Origin: Sphingorhabdus sp. Alg231-15
Lineage (GTDB): Bacteria > Pseudomonadota > Alphaproteobacteria > Sphingomonadales > Sphingomonadaceae
NCBI RefSeq assembly: GCF_900149705.1
Contig: NZ_LT703001.1
Coordinates: forward strand, 1,116,001-1,180,000
Direction: 5' to 3'
DNA length: 64,000 bases
Shown here: positions 37,287-45,957 of the stretch, one piece after another
Position numbering within the stretch: the stretch's first letter is position 1
Layout: every line of letters begins with the position of its first letter
The notes under the pieces: model-generated
Told to the model about the DNA's origin: nothing
Seen by the model: the letters and a program-made list of their open reading frames with translations, nothing else
Databases searched by the model: none
Made by a program: the position numbers and the translations under genes

Positions 37287-38062
37287 TGGCCTTGGTCCTG
37301 CTCGACAAAGCGGACGGTGTTGCCATCATCACGCTGAACCGGCCCGAAGCGATGAACGCGCTATCTCATGATCTGCGCGCTGAATTTTTTGATATTTGCG
37401 AAGAGGTCAAAGGCGATAGGGATATTCGGGCAGCTATTGTAACGGGCGCTGGGGAGCGTGCGTTTACTGCCGGCCTTGACCTGAAAGAATTGGGATCAAC
37501 CGGCCTGGGAGCTGCGACCGATCAGAAACCGGCAAGCAACCCTTGCCGTGCTTTGGAACAGCTAGAGATCCCGGTTATTGGAGCCATTAATGGTGTCGCC
37601 ATAACTGGTGGTTTTGAACTGGCGCTAGCATGCGACATTCGGATCGCTTCGACCAATGCCCGCTTTGCTGATACTCATGCCCGGGTGGGTGTCATTCCTG
37701 GCTGGGGCCTGTCGCAAAAACTGTCTCGCCATATTGGTTTGTCTCGTGCCTGCGAGCTGAGTTTCACTGGTCAGTTTGTCGATGCCGATACGGCCTGTAG
37801 CTGGGGTCTCGTCAATCATGTCTACACGCCGGAACAGCTAATCCCTTCCGCACTGGCATTGGCGGCCGACATGGCAACAATCGATCCTGAATTTCTCAAA
37901 GCCTACAAGAAGCTTATCTTCGACGGCTATGACCATAGCTTCAAGGATGCGATGGCTTTGGAGAGGCAGGTCACCAATGCCTATAATGATGATGTCAGTG
38001 CTGAAGCGGTTGAGCAGCGGCGACTGGCTGTTATCGAGCGAGGTCGATCCCTGAAGGGCTAG
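37286..38062 (+). CDS. Enoyl-CoA hydratase/isomerase family protein
   Basis: A 258-residue crotonase-fold protein. Oxyanion-hole segments are FTAGLDLKEL and NGVAITGGFELALACD; a catalytic Glu position falls near THARVGVIPGWG. The protein begins LLDKADGVAIITLNRPEAMNAL. It likely hydrates or isomerises an enoyl-CoA; exact substrate unknown. The start codon overlaps the SDR stop by one base, so I reject the longer frame from 37109. It ends 6 bases from the end of the converging esterase gene. Confidence 0.92.
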   Translation: MALVLLDKADGVAIITLNRPEAMNALSHDLRAEFFDICEEVKGDRDIRAAIVTGAGERAFTAGLDLKELGSTGLGAATDQKPASNPCRALEQLEIPVIGAINGVAITGGFELALACDIRIASTNARFADTHARVGVIPGWGLSQKLSRHIGLSRACELSFTGQFVDADTACSWGLVNHVYTPEQLIPSALALAADMATIDPEFLKAYKKLIFDGYDHSFKDAMALERQVTNAYNDDVSAEAVEQRRLAVIERGRSLKG

Positions 38063-38068
38063 GGTCGT

Positions 38069-38965
38069 TCATCGCATGATGAAGGACACGATCTGCGCTC
38101 GTGCCAGTTTCGCTTCCCTGATCGGCAGCAGCATCCAGACATGCTGCATCTCTTCCCCGACATGTAAGGTGATTGAGTCCCCTTGACTGTCGGCCCTTTC
38201 TTTCAAGCGTAGTGCATCTGCATAGAGCAGATCATGACTGCCGGCAAAAACAGCGACTGGGGGCAATTTATCAATTTCGGCGAATAGCGGACTGACAGGA
38301 AAAACCGCCGGATCATTACCCTCGCCCGCCCAAAATTGACCAGCGGTTCGAGCACCCTGTATTGAAAGCAGAACATCGTGCTTTTCCAGTTGCTGCTGCA
38401 ATGGATCGCTGGCTGTTGCATCGAGCCATGGTGACAGCAAAATAACCTTGCCTGGCATGGGCTTGCCGTGATCACGAAGCATTTGCGTGAGCCCGAGACT
38501 ATATCCTCCACCCGCACTGTCACCCATGATGGTGATATTCTCGGCCCCATATTTAGCAACCGCGCGCTCATAAGCCTGTAGCACCACAGGATAGCTTTGC
38601 GACCAATCATGTTCAGGCGCCAACGGATAAAGTGGCACTGTCGCACTGGCTCCGGTCGCCTTGATCAATTTCTTGATCATCGCCCAATGGACAAATACGA
38701 TCTGAAAAGCATAGCCACCACCATGCAGATAGAAAATATGCTGCTTGCTCGCCCCGACCTTAGGCTCAATCTCGTAGACCTTGTGGCCATCCATATGATG
38801 TTCGTTGATCACGCTGTGTTTCCGGAACCATCGGCCGGGACGCGCGGGACCGTTCTTCCGGTCACGGGCGAGAAACTTCATGCCGGTATCATAATCAGCC
38901 AGACGCTGCTGTACCTTCAACAAGCGCAGGACGAAATTGATGAAACGTGCGCGTTTGCTGATCAC
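38069..38965 (-). CDS. Alpha/beta hydrolase, HSL (GDSAG) esterase family
   Basis: A 298-residue hormone-sensitive-lipase-type esterase. It has the oxyanion motif HGGGYAF (about residue 81) and the nucleophile elbow GDSAGGG (Ser about residue 149). The acid/His pair probably lies in GSHDLLYADA and MQHVWMLL. It cleaves esters of short or medium acyl chains. It starts with GTG overlapping the stop of the next gene upstream (GTGA). That gene is a clear tandem paralogue, sharing MQHVWMLLPIREAK versus MQHVWMLFPIPEAK near the C-terminus. Last gene of a four-gene operon. Confidence 0.92.
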   Translation of the reverse strand: MISKRARFINFVLRLLKVQQRLADYDTGMKFLARDRKNGPARPGRWFRKHSVINEHHMDGHKVYEIEPKVGASKQHIFYLHGGGYAFQIVFVHWAMIKKLIKATGASATVPLYPLAPEHDWSQSYPVVLQAYERAVAKYGAENITIMGDSAGGGYSLGLTQMLRDHGKPMPGKVILLSPWLDATASDPLQQQLEKHDVLLSIQGARTAGQFWAGEGNDPAVFPVSPLFAEIDKLPPVAVFAGSHDLLYADALRLKERADSQGDSITLHVGEEMQHVWMLLPIREAKLARAQIVSFIMR

Positions 38966-39876
38966 CCGGCAACAGCCTCGTGATCGGCATTGATGAAAGC
39001 GGCAATCTGCTGACGGGTTTTCTTGGCCTCGGGAATAGGAAACAACATCCAGACATGCTGCATCGCTGGAGCCTCAATATAGTCTAACGCAAGGCCCGCT
39101 GCTTCTGCCCTTTCCTTCAGTTTTCTCGCATCAGGCCAAAGCAGATCAAAAGTCCCGGTAAACACAGCAATCGGCGGCAGATTGTCCAGACTGTCAAATA
39201 GTGGGCTAACCGGCGGTGTATCAACGGTCCCGCCCTCTCCAGCCCACCACTTGCCAGCCGCGCGCAGGCCATCAATCCCCAATATCCGATCCTTTTTCGC
39301 CAAGGCCGGTTGCATTGGATCGGTCATGCTAACATCCAGCCAAGGTGATAGCAGAACCATTTTATGCGGCATCGCTTTGCCCTGGTCCCTCAGCATCTGT
39401 GTCAGACCAAGCGCAAAGCCAGCGCCTGCACTGTCTCCCATGATGGTAATATTCTCAGCACCAACCTCGTCGACCAGCGTGTCATAGACCTGCATCATCC
39501 AGTCGTAGCTTTGCTTCCAGTCATGCTCCGGCGTCAACGGATAACAGGGCGCAACCAGAGTAGCGTCGGTGCGCTGTACCAATTCGCCCAAAAGGCCCCA
39601 ATATCCGGGTTGTATATCCAGAACATAGGCCCCGCCATGAATATATAATATCTGGCGATGGCTTCCGGAACGAGGCGATAATGTGAATATCGGATGGCCA
39701 TCGATATTGGTTTCAGTGACATTAAATTTGCGATGCAATCCCTTGCCGGGCGCAGCAACCTTTTTCGCGCGTGCCTTTGCAATGCTGGCCTTCAGCTTCG
39801 CTTCATCGGAAAACACCGCCTTCAATCCGGTAAGCGGAAGGGCTTTGGCAAGCAGCCGGGCTCTTATACTGGCCAT
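38962..39876 (-). CDS. Alpha/beta hydrolase, HSL (GDSAG) esterase family, tandem paralogue
   Basis: A 304-residue esterase with IHGGAYVLD as the oxyanion motif and MGDSAGAGFALGLTQMLRDQ around the nucleophile Ser. It is a tandem duplicate of the following gene, with the same order of motifs and similar length. AGGATCACGCC precedes the ATG at 39876. It lies 9 bases downstream of the GFA gene and is likely the third gene of the operon that starts with the ketosynthase-like gene. Substrate unknown. Confidence 0.92.
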   Translation of the reverse strand: MASIRARLLAKALPLTGLKAVFSDEAKLKASIAKARAKKVAAPGKGLHRKFNVTETNIDGHPIFTLSPRSGSHRQILYIHGGAYVLDIQPGYWGLLGELVQRTDATLVAPCYPLTPEHDWKQSYDWMMQVYDTLVDEVGAENITIMGDSAGAGFALGLTQMLRDQGKAMPHKMVLLSPWLDVSMTDPMQPALAKKDRILGIDGLRAAGKWWAGEGGTVDTPPVSPLFDSLDNLPPIAVFTGTFDLLWPDARKLKERAEAAGLALDYIEAPAMQHVWMLFPIPEAKKTRQQIAAFINADHEAVAG

Positions 39877-39885
39877 GGCGTGATC

Positions 39886-40290
39886 CTAACCCGGGTTACC
39901 CGCCATCTGCGGCACGTTGGGGTCAATTGTTACCCAGTCTTGCGAGCTTTTGGTCCAAAAATGCACCTGCGGATTGAGGTGACTGGTATCGTCCAACGTA
40001 CCGGCCTTGACGAAGGTTACTCCGGGCTGTGTTGGCAAAGTAGAAAGCAATGGTGATCCGCACTTCCCGCAAAAATGACGCTCAACAATATTGCCTGTTT
40101 CACTCGTGTCTTCGTAGGTCGTCAAATCGCCCTGAATACTCAACTGGTCATTGGCAACTCCGAACAAAACCGAATAAGCGCTGCCCGACTGACGTTGACA
40201 ATTTTTGCAATGGCAAACCCCAGTCATCTGCGGCTCTCCGCTGACACTGTAGCTGACCGCTCCACATAGGCATTGTCCCGTCATCGTCAT
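39886..40290 (-). CDS. GFA-family zinc protein
   Basis: A 134-residue protein of the glutathione-dependent formaldehyde-activating (GFA/Mss4-like) fold. Its zinc-binding cysteines are seen in CLCGAV (about 7-9), CHCKNCQR (about 26-31) and CGKCGSP. Most family members are not formaldehyde enzymes; the physiological reaction is unknown. GGGGAAATATA precedes the start. It lies 12 bases after the ketosynthase-like gene and 9 bases before the first esterase. A second family member is at 47810-48259. Confidence 0.9.
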   Translation of the reverse strand: MTMTGQCLCGAVSYSVSGEPQMTGVCHCKNCQRQSGSAYSVLFGVANDQLSIQGDLTTYEDTSETGNIVERHFCGKCGSPLLSTLPTQPGVTFVKAGTLDDTSHLNPQVHFWTKSSQDWVTIDPNVPQMAGNPG

Positions 40291-40302
40291 TATATTTCCC
40301 CT

Positions 40303-41436
40303 CTATGCGGCTTTTCGTACGAAAACCGTTCCTGCTGAATATCCTGCGCCAAAAGAACAAATAAGTCCAATATCGCCGCCCGCTAGGTCCGCATTGTGCT
40401 TATGAAATGCAATGATCGATCCCGCCGAAGACGTGTTCGCATAGGTGTCCAGCACCGTCGGGCTTTCGTCATCATTGGCCTCATGACCAAGAACCCGCTG
40501 TGCAATGAGACGGTTCATCCCTGCATTGGCCTGATGCAACCACATACGTCGCAAGTCCGTGCCTTCGATGCCCAGTCTTTCGGCCTGATCGATAATCATT
40601 TGCGCGACCATCGGCACCACTTCCTTGAAAACCTTCCGGCCTTCCTGAACGAACAGCTTGTCTGCATCGTCTCGCGTTTCCGGACTGGTACGATTGAGAA
40701 AACCAAAATTATTCCGGATATTGTTGGAAAACTGTGTCTTCAGTTTGGTTCCGATAATCTCCCAATGCTTCGCAGGAGCGATATCTTTCGCTTCCACTAA
40801 TATGGCCGTTGCAACGTCACCAAAAATGAAATGGCTGTCTCTGTCGCGCCAGTTTAAATGACCCGAGCAGATTTCGGGGTTGATCACCAATACGGATTTT
40901 GCGCTGCCGGAACGGATATAATCAGCTGCTGTCTGGATACCGAATGTTGCAGAGGAACAGGCGACATTCATGTCAAAACCAAAGCCATCGCCAATGCCCA
41001 GTGCATCCTGAATCTCGACGGCAATAGCGGGATAGGCCCGCTGAAGATTGGAGCAGGCACAGAGCACTGCATCAACATCTTCCGCTTTGCGCCCTGCCCG
41101 CTCTAGCGCCTGTTCGGCCGCTTTCACACCAATCTCGGCGAGGATCGATATTTGCTCGTCAGACCGTTCCGGTAACCGCGGGCACATGGTTTCGGGATCG
41201 AGAATCGGATCCTTCGAAAGCACATAGCGCGATTTAATACCCGACGCTTTTTCGATAAATTCGACCGAACTATGCTGCAGCTCCGCAACATCTCCGGCCG
41301 CAATGGCATTGGCATTTTCGCTATTGTGCAAATCGACATAGGCATTGAAACTGGAAACCAGTTCTTCATTGCTGATGCTATCGCTTGGCGTGAACAAGCC
41401 GGTGGCTGAGATTACGGGGATATTGGCATTGGTCAT
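40303..41436 (-). CDS. Beta-ketoacyl-ACP synthase III-like enzyme (thiolase fold)
   Basis: A 377-residue FabH-like condensing enzyme. The catalytic triad is Cys in NVACSSATF (about residue 152), His in LHQANAGMN (about residue 295) and Asn in YANTSSAGS (about residue 330). At this length, with a 70-residue insertion between the first strands (LHNSENANAIA...), it is longer than housekeeping FabH (about 320) and resembles accessory ketosynthase III proteins. It may make or condense a special acyl chain that the downstream esterases act on. The start at 41436 or 41451 is uncertain. Divergent from ung. Confidence 0.9.
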   Translation of the reverse strand: MTNANIPVISATGLFTPSDSISNEELVSSFNAYVDLHNSENANAIAAGDVAELQHSSVEFIEKASGIKSRYVLSKDPILDPETMCPRLPERSDEQISILAEIGVKAAEQALERAGRKAEDVDAVLCACSNLQRAYPAIAVEIQDALGIGDGFGFDMNVACSSATFGIQTAADYIRSGSAKSVLVINPEICSGHLNWRDRDSHFIFGDVATAILVEAKDIAPAKHWEIIGTKLKTQFSNNIRNNFGFLNRTSPETRDDADKLFVQEGRKVFKEVVPMVAQMIIDQAERLGIEGTDLRRMWLHQANAGMNRLIAQRVLGHEANDDESPTVLDTYANTSSAGSIIAFHKHNADLAGGDIGLICSFGAGYSAGTVFVRKAA

Positions 41437-41567
41437 AGGATTAATTCTCATAAGCTTCGGGTCGAATAGTCAGATAATTTGCCCAATATCGTAAAGTCCC
41501 ATGCCCTAACTAGCAAGCAGTGTCGCAGCCTGATTGCCAATCGGGTGCATCTTGCTATTTGTGCACT

Positions 41568-42272
41568 ATGACCAAATCCGATCGCATCACATTGCATGAA
41601 AGCTGGAAGACACCGCTCGCACCCGAATTTTCCAGCGATTATATGGCCAACTTGCGGACCTTTCTGATTCAACAGAAAGAGTCAGGCAAACATATCTTTC
41701 CAAAAGGCAGTGAATATTTTCGGGCACTTGATCTGACACCACTGGGCAAGGTGCGCGTCGTAATCCTGGGACAGGATCCCTACCATGGTCCAGGACAAGC
41801 CCACGGCCTTTGCTTCAGCGTTCAGCCTGGTGTTCGGCCGCCGCCGTCGTTGGTCAATATCTACAAGGAACTGGAGAGCGATATCGGTTTGCAGCGCCCC
41901 CAGCACGGATTTCTGGAATCCTGGGCCGCTCAAGGGGTATTGTTGCTGAATAGCGTTTTGACCGTTCAGAAAGCCGAAGCCGCCTCGCATCGTGGTAAGG
42001 GATGGGAGCAGTTTACAGATGCTATTGTGCGCCTGATAGCTGCGAAAGAAGATCCAGTGGTCTTTCTGCTTTGGGGCAGCTACGCGCAAAAGAAAGCTGG
42101 CTTTGTGCAGAGCATCGAACAAGGCGGAAAGCACCTTGTGCTAAAAGCGCCACATCCGTCCCCCCTGTCAGCATATAACGGCTTTTTCGGGTGCAAACAT
42201 TTCAGCAAGACCAATGCGTTTTTAGAACAGAATGGGCTAGCGCCGATCGACTGGTCATTGCCGCCAGCCTGA
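41568..42272 (+). CDS. ung: Uracil-DNA glycosylase, family 1
   Basis: A 234-residue repair enzyme that removes uracil from DNA. Motif A is [15 protein letters not shown], with the catalytic Asp and the uracil-pocket Tyr. Motif B is the LLNSVLTV stretch with the selectivity Asn. The DNA-intercalation loop is HPSPLSA with the catalytic His. The start at 41568 is chosen because the family begins near [11 protein letters not shown]; the longer frame from 41520 adds a Cys-rich tail. The Mpo1-like gene follows 38 bases later. Confidence 0.97.
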   Translation: MTKSDRITLHESWKTPLAPEFSSDYMANLRTFLIQQKESGKHIFPKGSEYFRALDLTPLGKVRVVILGQDPYHGPGQAHGLCFSVQPGVRPPPSLVNIYKELESDIGLQRPQHGFLESWAAQGVLLLNSVLTVQKAEAASHRGKGWEQFTDAIVRLIAAKEDPVVFLLWGSYAQKKAGFVQSIEQGGKHLVLKAPHPSPLSAYNGFFGCKHFSKTNAFLEQNGLAPIDWSLPPA

Positions 42273-42310
42273 TATATGATGGGCGAATACGCACTAGAAG
42301 GACAAGGCCA

Positions 42311-42658
42311 ATGACGGCAAACAGACAAAAAGAACATCAGAGTTTTGATACATTCTGGCCGTTCTATTTGCAGGAACACGCCAAACCGGCGACACGCAAC
42401 TTGCACTATATCGGTACCAGTCTGGTGGTGCTTATCGGTCTTTACGCAGTATTTACAACCAACTGGCTGTTGTTGCTTGCCATGCCGCTAGCAGGCTATT
42501 TCTTTGCGTGGATCGCACATTGGCGGATTGAGAAGAACCGCCCCGCGACGTTTACCTATCCGTTGTGGTCGCTGATCGCCGACTTCAAAATGTGGGGGCT
42601 TTGGCTGACCGGTCGTTTGAAACCGGAGCTTCGGAAAGCAGGTGTGGAAGACGCTTAA
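42311..42658 (+). CDS. Mpo1-like/DUF962 membrane protein
   Basis: A 115-residue protein of the DUF962 family, which includes yeast Mpo1, an Fe(II) dioxygenase that removes one carbon from 2-hydroxy fatty acids. Family features are [21 protein letters not shown] near the N-terminus, with the His residues that may bind iron, two hydrophobic helices, and [18 protein letters not shown]. Activity in bacteria is inferred. AAGGCCA lies upstream of the start. Its stop codon overlaps the stop of the converging hydrolase by four bases. Confidence 0.9.
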   Translation: MTANRQKEHQSFDTFWPFYLQEHAKPATRNLHYIGTSLVVLIGLYAVFTTNWLLLLAMPLAGYFFAWIAHWRIEKNRPATFTYPLWSLIADFKMWGLWLTGRLKPELRKAGVEDA

Positions 42659-43638
42659 CCGGCCTCTTCCAGTTCTGTGCCCTGGTCGTTTATAGCTTCA
42701 GTGCCTTCGATCCAGGTCCCGATATCTCGCGCCACCTGATCTGGTGTTTCCTCCATCGGCAGATGCCCAGCGTCCTTATAGATGATCAGTTTTGACCCCG
42801 CTATTGCGGCTTCGAATGCCTTGGCATGCGAAACGGGAATGACCTTGTCCTGCTCTCCCCACAGCAGCAGAACGGGCATTTTCAAATTCCCGACCTCAGC
42901 CCATTTTTCCGGTTCACGCGCCGTCTTGCCCCGCGCAACCGATGCTTGCCGATTACCGGGAAAGCGCAGCAATTCCCAATAGCGGGTCACCAGTTCATCG
43001 GTCAGACGTTCCGGTTGTGCAAAATTTTCTTCCAGCGACGAACGAACCAGGAATTTGGGTGTAATCTCTGGCAGCAGCAACTGACCGACGGAAGATCGCG
43101 CCAGCCGTGCACCAAGATAAGGTTTGATCTTTTCATCCGTCTGCGCACCCGAGGCATCGATTAAAACCAGGCCTGAAACACGCTCTGGTGCAGCAAGGCC
43201 AGCACGCCATGACAGCCATCCGCCCATGCTGTTGCCTACCCAATAGGCACGTTCAACACCGACTGTATCAAGCACTTTAACCGCCGCCGCAATATTCGCA
43301 TCGGCGCTGTAATCCCCCTCGGCTTGAGGACCTGTCAGGCCATGACCGTACAGATCGAGAGAGATGAGACGATATTTGTCGCCAAGCAGGGCCACAACCG
43401 GTTCCCAGGTCTGCAAAAGGCTATTTGACCCGTGGACGAGAAGGATCGCCGGCCCATCTTTGTTGCCTTCATCTCGATAATGAATTTTACCGCCAAAGCC
43501 GTCATCGACAAATGTCGAGGCATCGTTCGTATATTTGGCGATCATTTCGGCGCGGTCGGTATCAGGCGTGCGAAATATGAAGAACGCAGCAACCAGAATG
43601 ATGACCAATGCGACAATGAGACGAAATACGGTTTTCAT
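42655..43638 (-). CDS. Alpha/beta-fold hydrolase, membrane-anchored
   Basis: A 327-residue hydrolase. An N-terminal hydrophobic segment (about residues 5-22) anchors or exports it. The core has [13 protein letters not shown] (oxyanion), the nucleophile elbow [10 protein letters not shown] (Ser about 138), the acid in [10 protein letters not shown] and the His in DAGHLPMEE. The start at 43638 is preceded by GGGGTAGC and gives the clean anchor. Substrate cannot be told; ester or lactone is likely. It is transcribed toward the Mpo1-like gene. Confidence 0.9.
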   Translation of the reverse strand: MKTVFRLIVALVIILVAAFFIFRTPDTDRAEMIAKYTNDASTFVDDGFGGKIHYRDEGNKDGPAILLVHGSNSLLQTWEPVVALLGDKYRLISLDLYGHGLTGPQAEGDYSADANIAAAVKVLDTVGVERAYWVGNSMGGWLSWRAGLAAPERVSGLVLIDASGAQTDEKIKPYLGARLARSSVGQLLLPEITPKFLVRSSLEENFAQPERLTDELVTRYWELLRFPGNRQASVARGKTAREPEKWAEVGNLKMPVLLLWGEQDKVIPVSHAKAFEAAIAGSKLIIYKDAGHLPMEETPDQVARDIGTWIEGTEAINDQGTELEEAG

Positions 43639-43696
43639 GATGCTACCCCAGCTGTGTTCGGGGGGAACAATACATACCAACCCTAGTGGAGGACAG

Positions 43697-43735
43697 ACAA
43701 AAAAAGGGCGGGAGTACAATTGCATTCCCGCCCTT
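43697..43735 (-). terminator. Cold-shock gene terminator
   Basis: On the minus strand, a 10-bp GC-rich stem (43726-43735 with 43704-43713), a 12-base loop and a run of seven Ts. It lies 21 bases after the csp stop at 43756. It may also end transcription from the other side, as an AT-rich tract follows on the plus strand. Confidence 0.85.
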
Positions 43736-43755
43736 CAAAATTTTAACCGACTGGA

Positions 43756-43962
43756 TTAAGCTTGCTGAAGATTTACAGCGGCTTTCTTGCCATTATTTCC
43801 GGTTTCAATGTCATATGTAATGCGTTGCTCTTTCTCAAGAGTCTGCATGCCAGCAGCTTGAACGGCCGTGATGTGCACGAAGCTGTCATCACCACCATCT
43901 TCAGGAGCGATAAAGCCATAGCCTTTGTCTGCGTTGAAAAATTTTACTGTGCCTGTAGGCAT
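43756..43962 (-). CDS. Cold-shock-domain RNA chaperone (CspA family)
   Basis: A 68-residue single cold-shock domain protein that binds single-stranded RNA and DNA. RNP1 (KGYGFIAPEDGG) and RNP2 (FVHITAV) are clear. I start at 43962 because AGGAATAAG lies 8 bases upstream and MPTGTVKFFN is the family's usual N-terminus; a longer frame to 43980 includes that ribosome site. It stands alone, with a strong terminator and a long upstream gap that may contain a regulatory leader. Confidence 0.95.
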   Translation of the reverse strand: MPTGTVKFFNADKGYGFIAPEDGGDDSFVHITAVQAAGMQTLEKEQRITYDIETGNNGKKAAVNLQQA

Positions 43963-44397
43963 ATTCTTATTCCTATTCATAACTTAATTATGCCTGACCC
44001 TGCTTTTAGGCGGGATCAGACGGGGTTGCCAACGTCGAGAAAAAGGAAAAAAGAGCAGGCGGGCTTTCGAAAAAGCCGCGAAACAAGAATTTCGTCGAAC
44101 GCGATTATTAGCTGCAGCGGCCCATAGCAGCCTATCTGCCACTTAGCAAACCGCTTGGTTGACGGGATGCGCCGATATGAGGCTTTAGGGCGTCGAAACC
44201 AGCGCGATGGCCGACAATGTCAAAGTTAAAACCCCCAATCCCAGCGACAATATCCAGCGCGCGCCAGCATCCAGGCCGGTTCCATACCGGCTGCAACATC
44301 GAGCCCGCCGATCATGCCCAGCCCAACATCCTATATATGCCAATGCCACCATTGCAGCTCTTTCCCTTGCGGGCGATAAAGTGTAGCGTTTCATCTT
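43963..44397. other. Intergenic region upstream of the cold-shock gene
   Basis: A 435-base gap between divergent genes. It probably holds the csp promoter and leader. A minus-strand frame of 69 codons (44394-44185) has a hydrophobic C-terminus but no ribosome site; I do not call it. No repeat or RNA gene is recognised. Confidence 0.4.
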
Positions 44398-45054
44398 ATG
44401 AACCAGACACTTAAAATACCGGGCAGCATCTCTGCCGTTGCCATTGCCTTGACCCTATCCGCCTGTGAGCCTGGCGAACCACCCGTTGCGCCGGATCCGG
44501 CGGCGCAGGATGTCTATTTTGAGCGTTTATCGCTGCTCTGCGACAAGGCTTATCCGGGACAGCTGGTTTCCGATCAGGAGGCCGACGCGGACATGATCGG
44601 CCAACCGATGGTCATGCATGTTGCAACCTGCGATCAGAGTGAGATTCAGATTCCCTTCCATATCGCCAATGCTGATGGCACCTGGAACCGGTCGCGAACG
44701 TGGATCATCACCCGCACCGACGACGGCCTGAGACTGAAACACCGCCATCGCCATGAAGATGGATCGCTGGACGCTGTCAGCAACTATGGCGGTGATACCG
44801 GTTCAGAGGGAACCGCAGAGCGTCAGGAATATCCTGTCGATAACGAATCTATCATGCTCTTCAAACAGGAAGGGCTGGATCAATCCATAACCAACACCTG
44901 GGCGGTCGAAATCAGCCCACCTGGCAAACAGGAAGCGCGCTTTGCCTATGAACTGCGCCGCCCTGATACAGCTGGCGGGCGTTTCTTTCGGGTAGAGTTT
45001 GATCTCTCCAACTCCATTGAACCTCCACCACCGCCATGGGGTGACGAGGAATAA
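44398..45054 (+). CDS. Hypothetical lipoprotein
   Basis: A 218-residue exported protein. The signal ends in the lipobox LSAC (Cys about residue 22). The mature chain is rich in acidic and polar residues and has beta-strand-like stretches (e.g. RTWIITRTDDGLRLKHRH), and finishes in a proline run EPPPPPW near the C-terminus. No family was recognised. It stands at the head of a possible three-gene run with the channel-like and DoxX-like genes. It may sit in the outer membrane. Confidence 0.75.
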   Translation: MNQTLKIPGSISAVAIALTLSACEPGEPPVAPDPAAQDVYFERLSLLCDKAYPGQLVSDQEADADMIGQPMVMHVATCDQSEIQIPFHIANADGTWNRSRTWIITRTDDGLRLKHRHRHEDGSLDAVSNYGGDTGSEGTAERQEYPVDNESIMLFKQEGLDQSITNTWAVEISPPGKQEARFAYELRRPDTAGGRFFRVEFDLSNSIEPPPPPWGDEE

Positions 45055-45097
45055 TCATGGCTTGACGCGATCATAGTTAGTCGCTCACTATCCTCCC

Positions 45098-45526
45098 ATG
45101 CTTCCCGCTCTTCTCGTCAGTGCCTTGATGGTTCTGCTCACAGTTGCCATTCATGGCGCCGGTATACTTGCCCTTGCTCGTCTACTCAGGGTCGAGGCTC
45201 GTGAGGAGGCAGAGGAGCATATCCACCCAATGTCGCTGCGCGGGATCGCCGTGACATTGATGCTGGTACTCGGTTTATTCGCGCTTCACGGGATCGAGAT
45301 CTGGGCTTATGCCCTTGTCTATCTGTTGCTGGACGCCCTGCCGACTTTGTCCGACGCTGTCTATTTCTCGACCATCACTTATGCGACCACCGGCTATGAT
45401 GACGATGGCTTCGCTGAAGCCTGGCGGATGGTCGCCGCGATCGAGGGTGTCAACGGTATCATCCTGCTCGGCTGGTCCACTGCTTTCTTTGTGACCGTTG
45501 TCGCACGCATGGGCCGTAGCCGTTGA
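45098..45526 (+). CDS. Ion-channel-like membrane protein with altered pore motif
   Basis: A 142-residue protein with three hydrophobic segments (about residues 5-28, 52-80, 117-138). The last two and the loop between them match the pore module of two-helix potassium channels. YFSTITYATTGYDD is in the place of the filter TVGYGD: the first Gly and the Tyr are kept but the second Gly is Asp. Similar channel-like proteins with degenerate filters occur, but selectivity here cannot be presumed. It overlaps the next gene's TTG start by 4 bases. Confidence 0.72.
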   Translation: MLPALLVSALMVLLTVAIHGAGILALARLLRVEAREEAEEHIHPMSLRGIAVTLMLVLGLFALHGIEIWAYALVYLLLDALPTLSDAVYFSTITYATTGYDDDGFAEAWRMVAAIEGVNGIILLGWSTAFFVTVVARMGRSR

Positions 45527-45957
45527 GTGAGCATGGCAATGACACCGCCTTGCGCAAGGGCTTTCGCATCTTACTGGCTGCATTGTATCTGCTCGCGGGC
45601 ATTGCCCATATCCGCAGTCCCGCAGGCTTTCTCGCGATCACACCTGATTGGGTACCTTTTCCGGAACCGGTCGTTTTCCTGACCGGAGTAGCGGAGATAG
45701 CCGGCGCCATCGGCTTGCTCATCCCACCCAAACTCTTGCCCCATATCCGCTATGCCGCCGGCATCGGTCTCGCGCTTTATGCGCTGTGCGTCTATCCGGC
45801 AAACGTCAACCATGCGGTCAACAATATCGCGATTGGCGGAGAGACGGCGAGTTGGGCCTATCACGGCCCGCGCTTGCTGTTTCAACCGGTCTTCATCTGG
45901 TGGGCATTGATTGCCGGAAATGTCATCAACTGGCCGTTCAAGATGAGATCTGGCTAA
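45523..45957 (+). CDS. DoxX-like membrane protein
   Basis: About 144 residues with four hydrophobic helices, of the DoxX type. Indicators are LLAALYLLAGIAHIRSP near the start, LTGVAEIAGAIGLLIPP and YPANVNHAV. The function of the family is unsettled. The start is TTG at 45523, overlapping the previous stop (TTGA); another TTG at 45550 is possible. The last 4 bases overlap the stop of the converging MFS gene. Confidence 0.8.
   Translation: MSEHGNDTALRKGFRILLAALYLLAGIAHIRSPAGFLAITPDWVPFPEPVVFLTGVAEIAGAIGLLIPPKLLPHIRYAAGIGLALYALCVYPANVNHAVNNIAIGGETASWAYHGPRLLFQPVFIWWALIAGNVINWPFKMRSG

Noticed and set aside
44185-44394. Minus-strand frame of 69 codons with a hydrophobic C-terminus
   Set aside because: No ribosome site and no recognisable family. 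It might be a decayed gene, but nothing in the sequence proves it.
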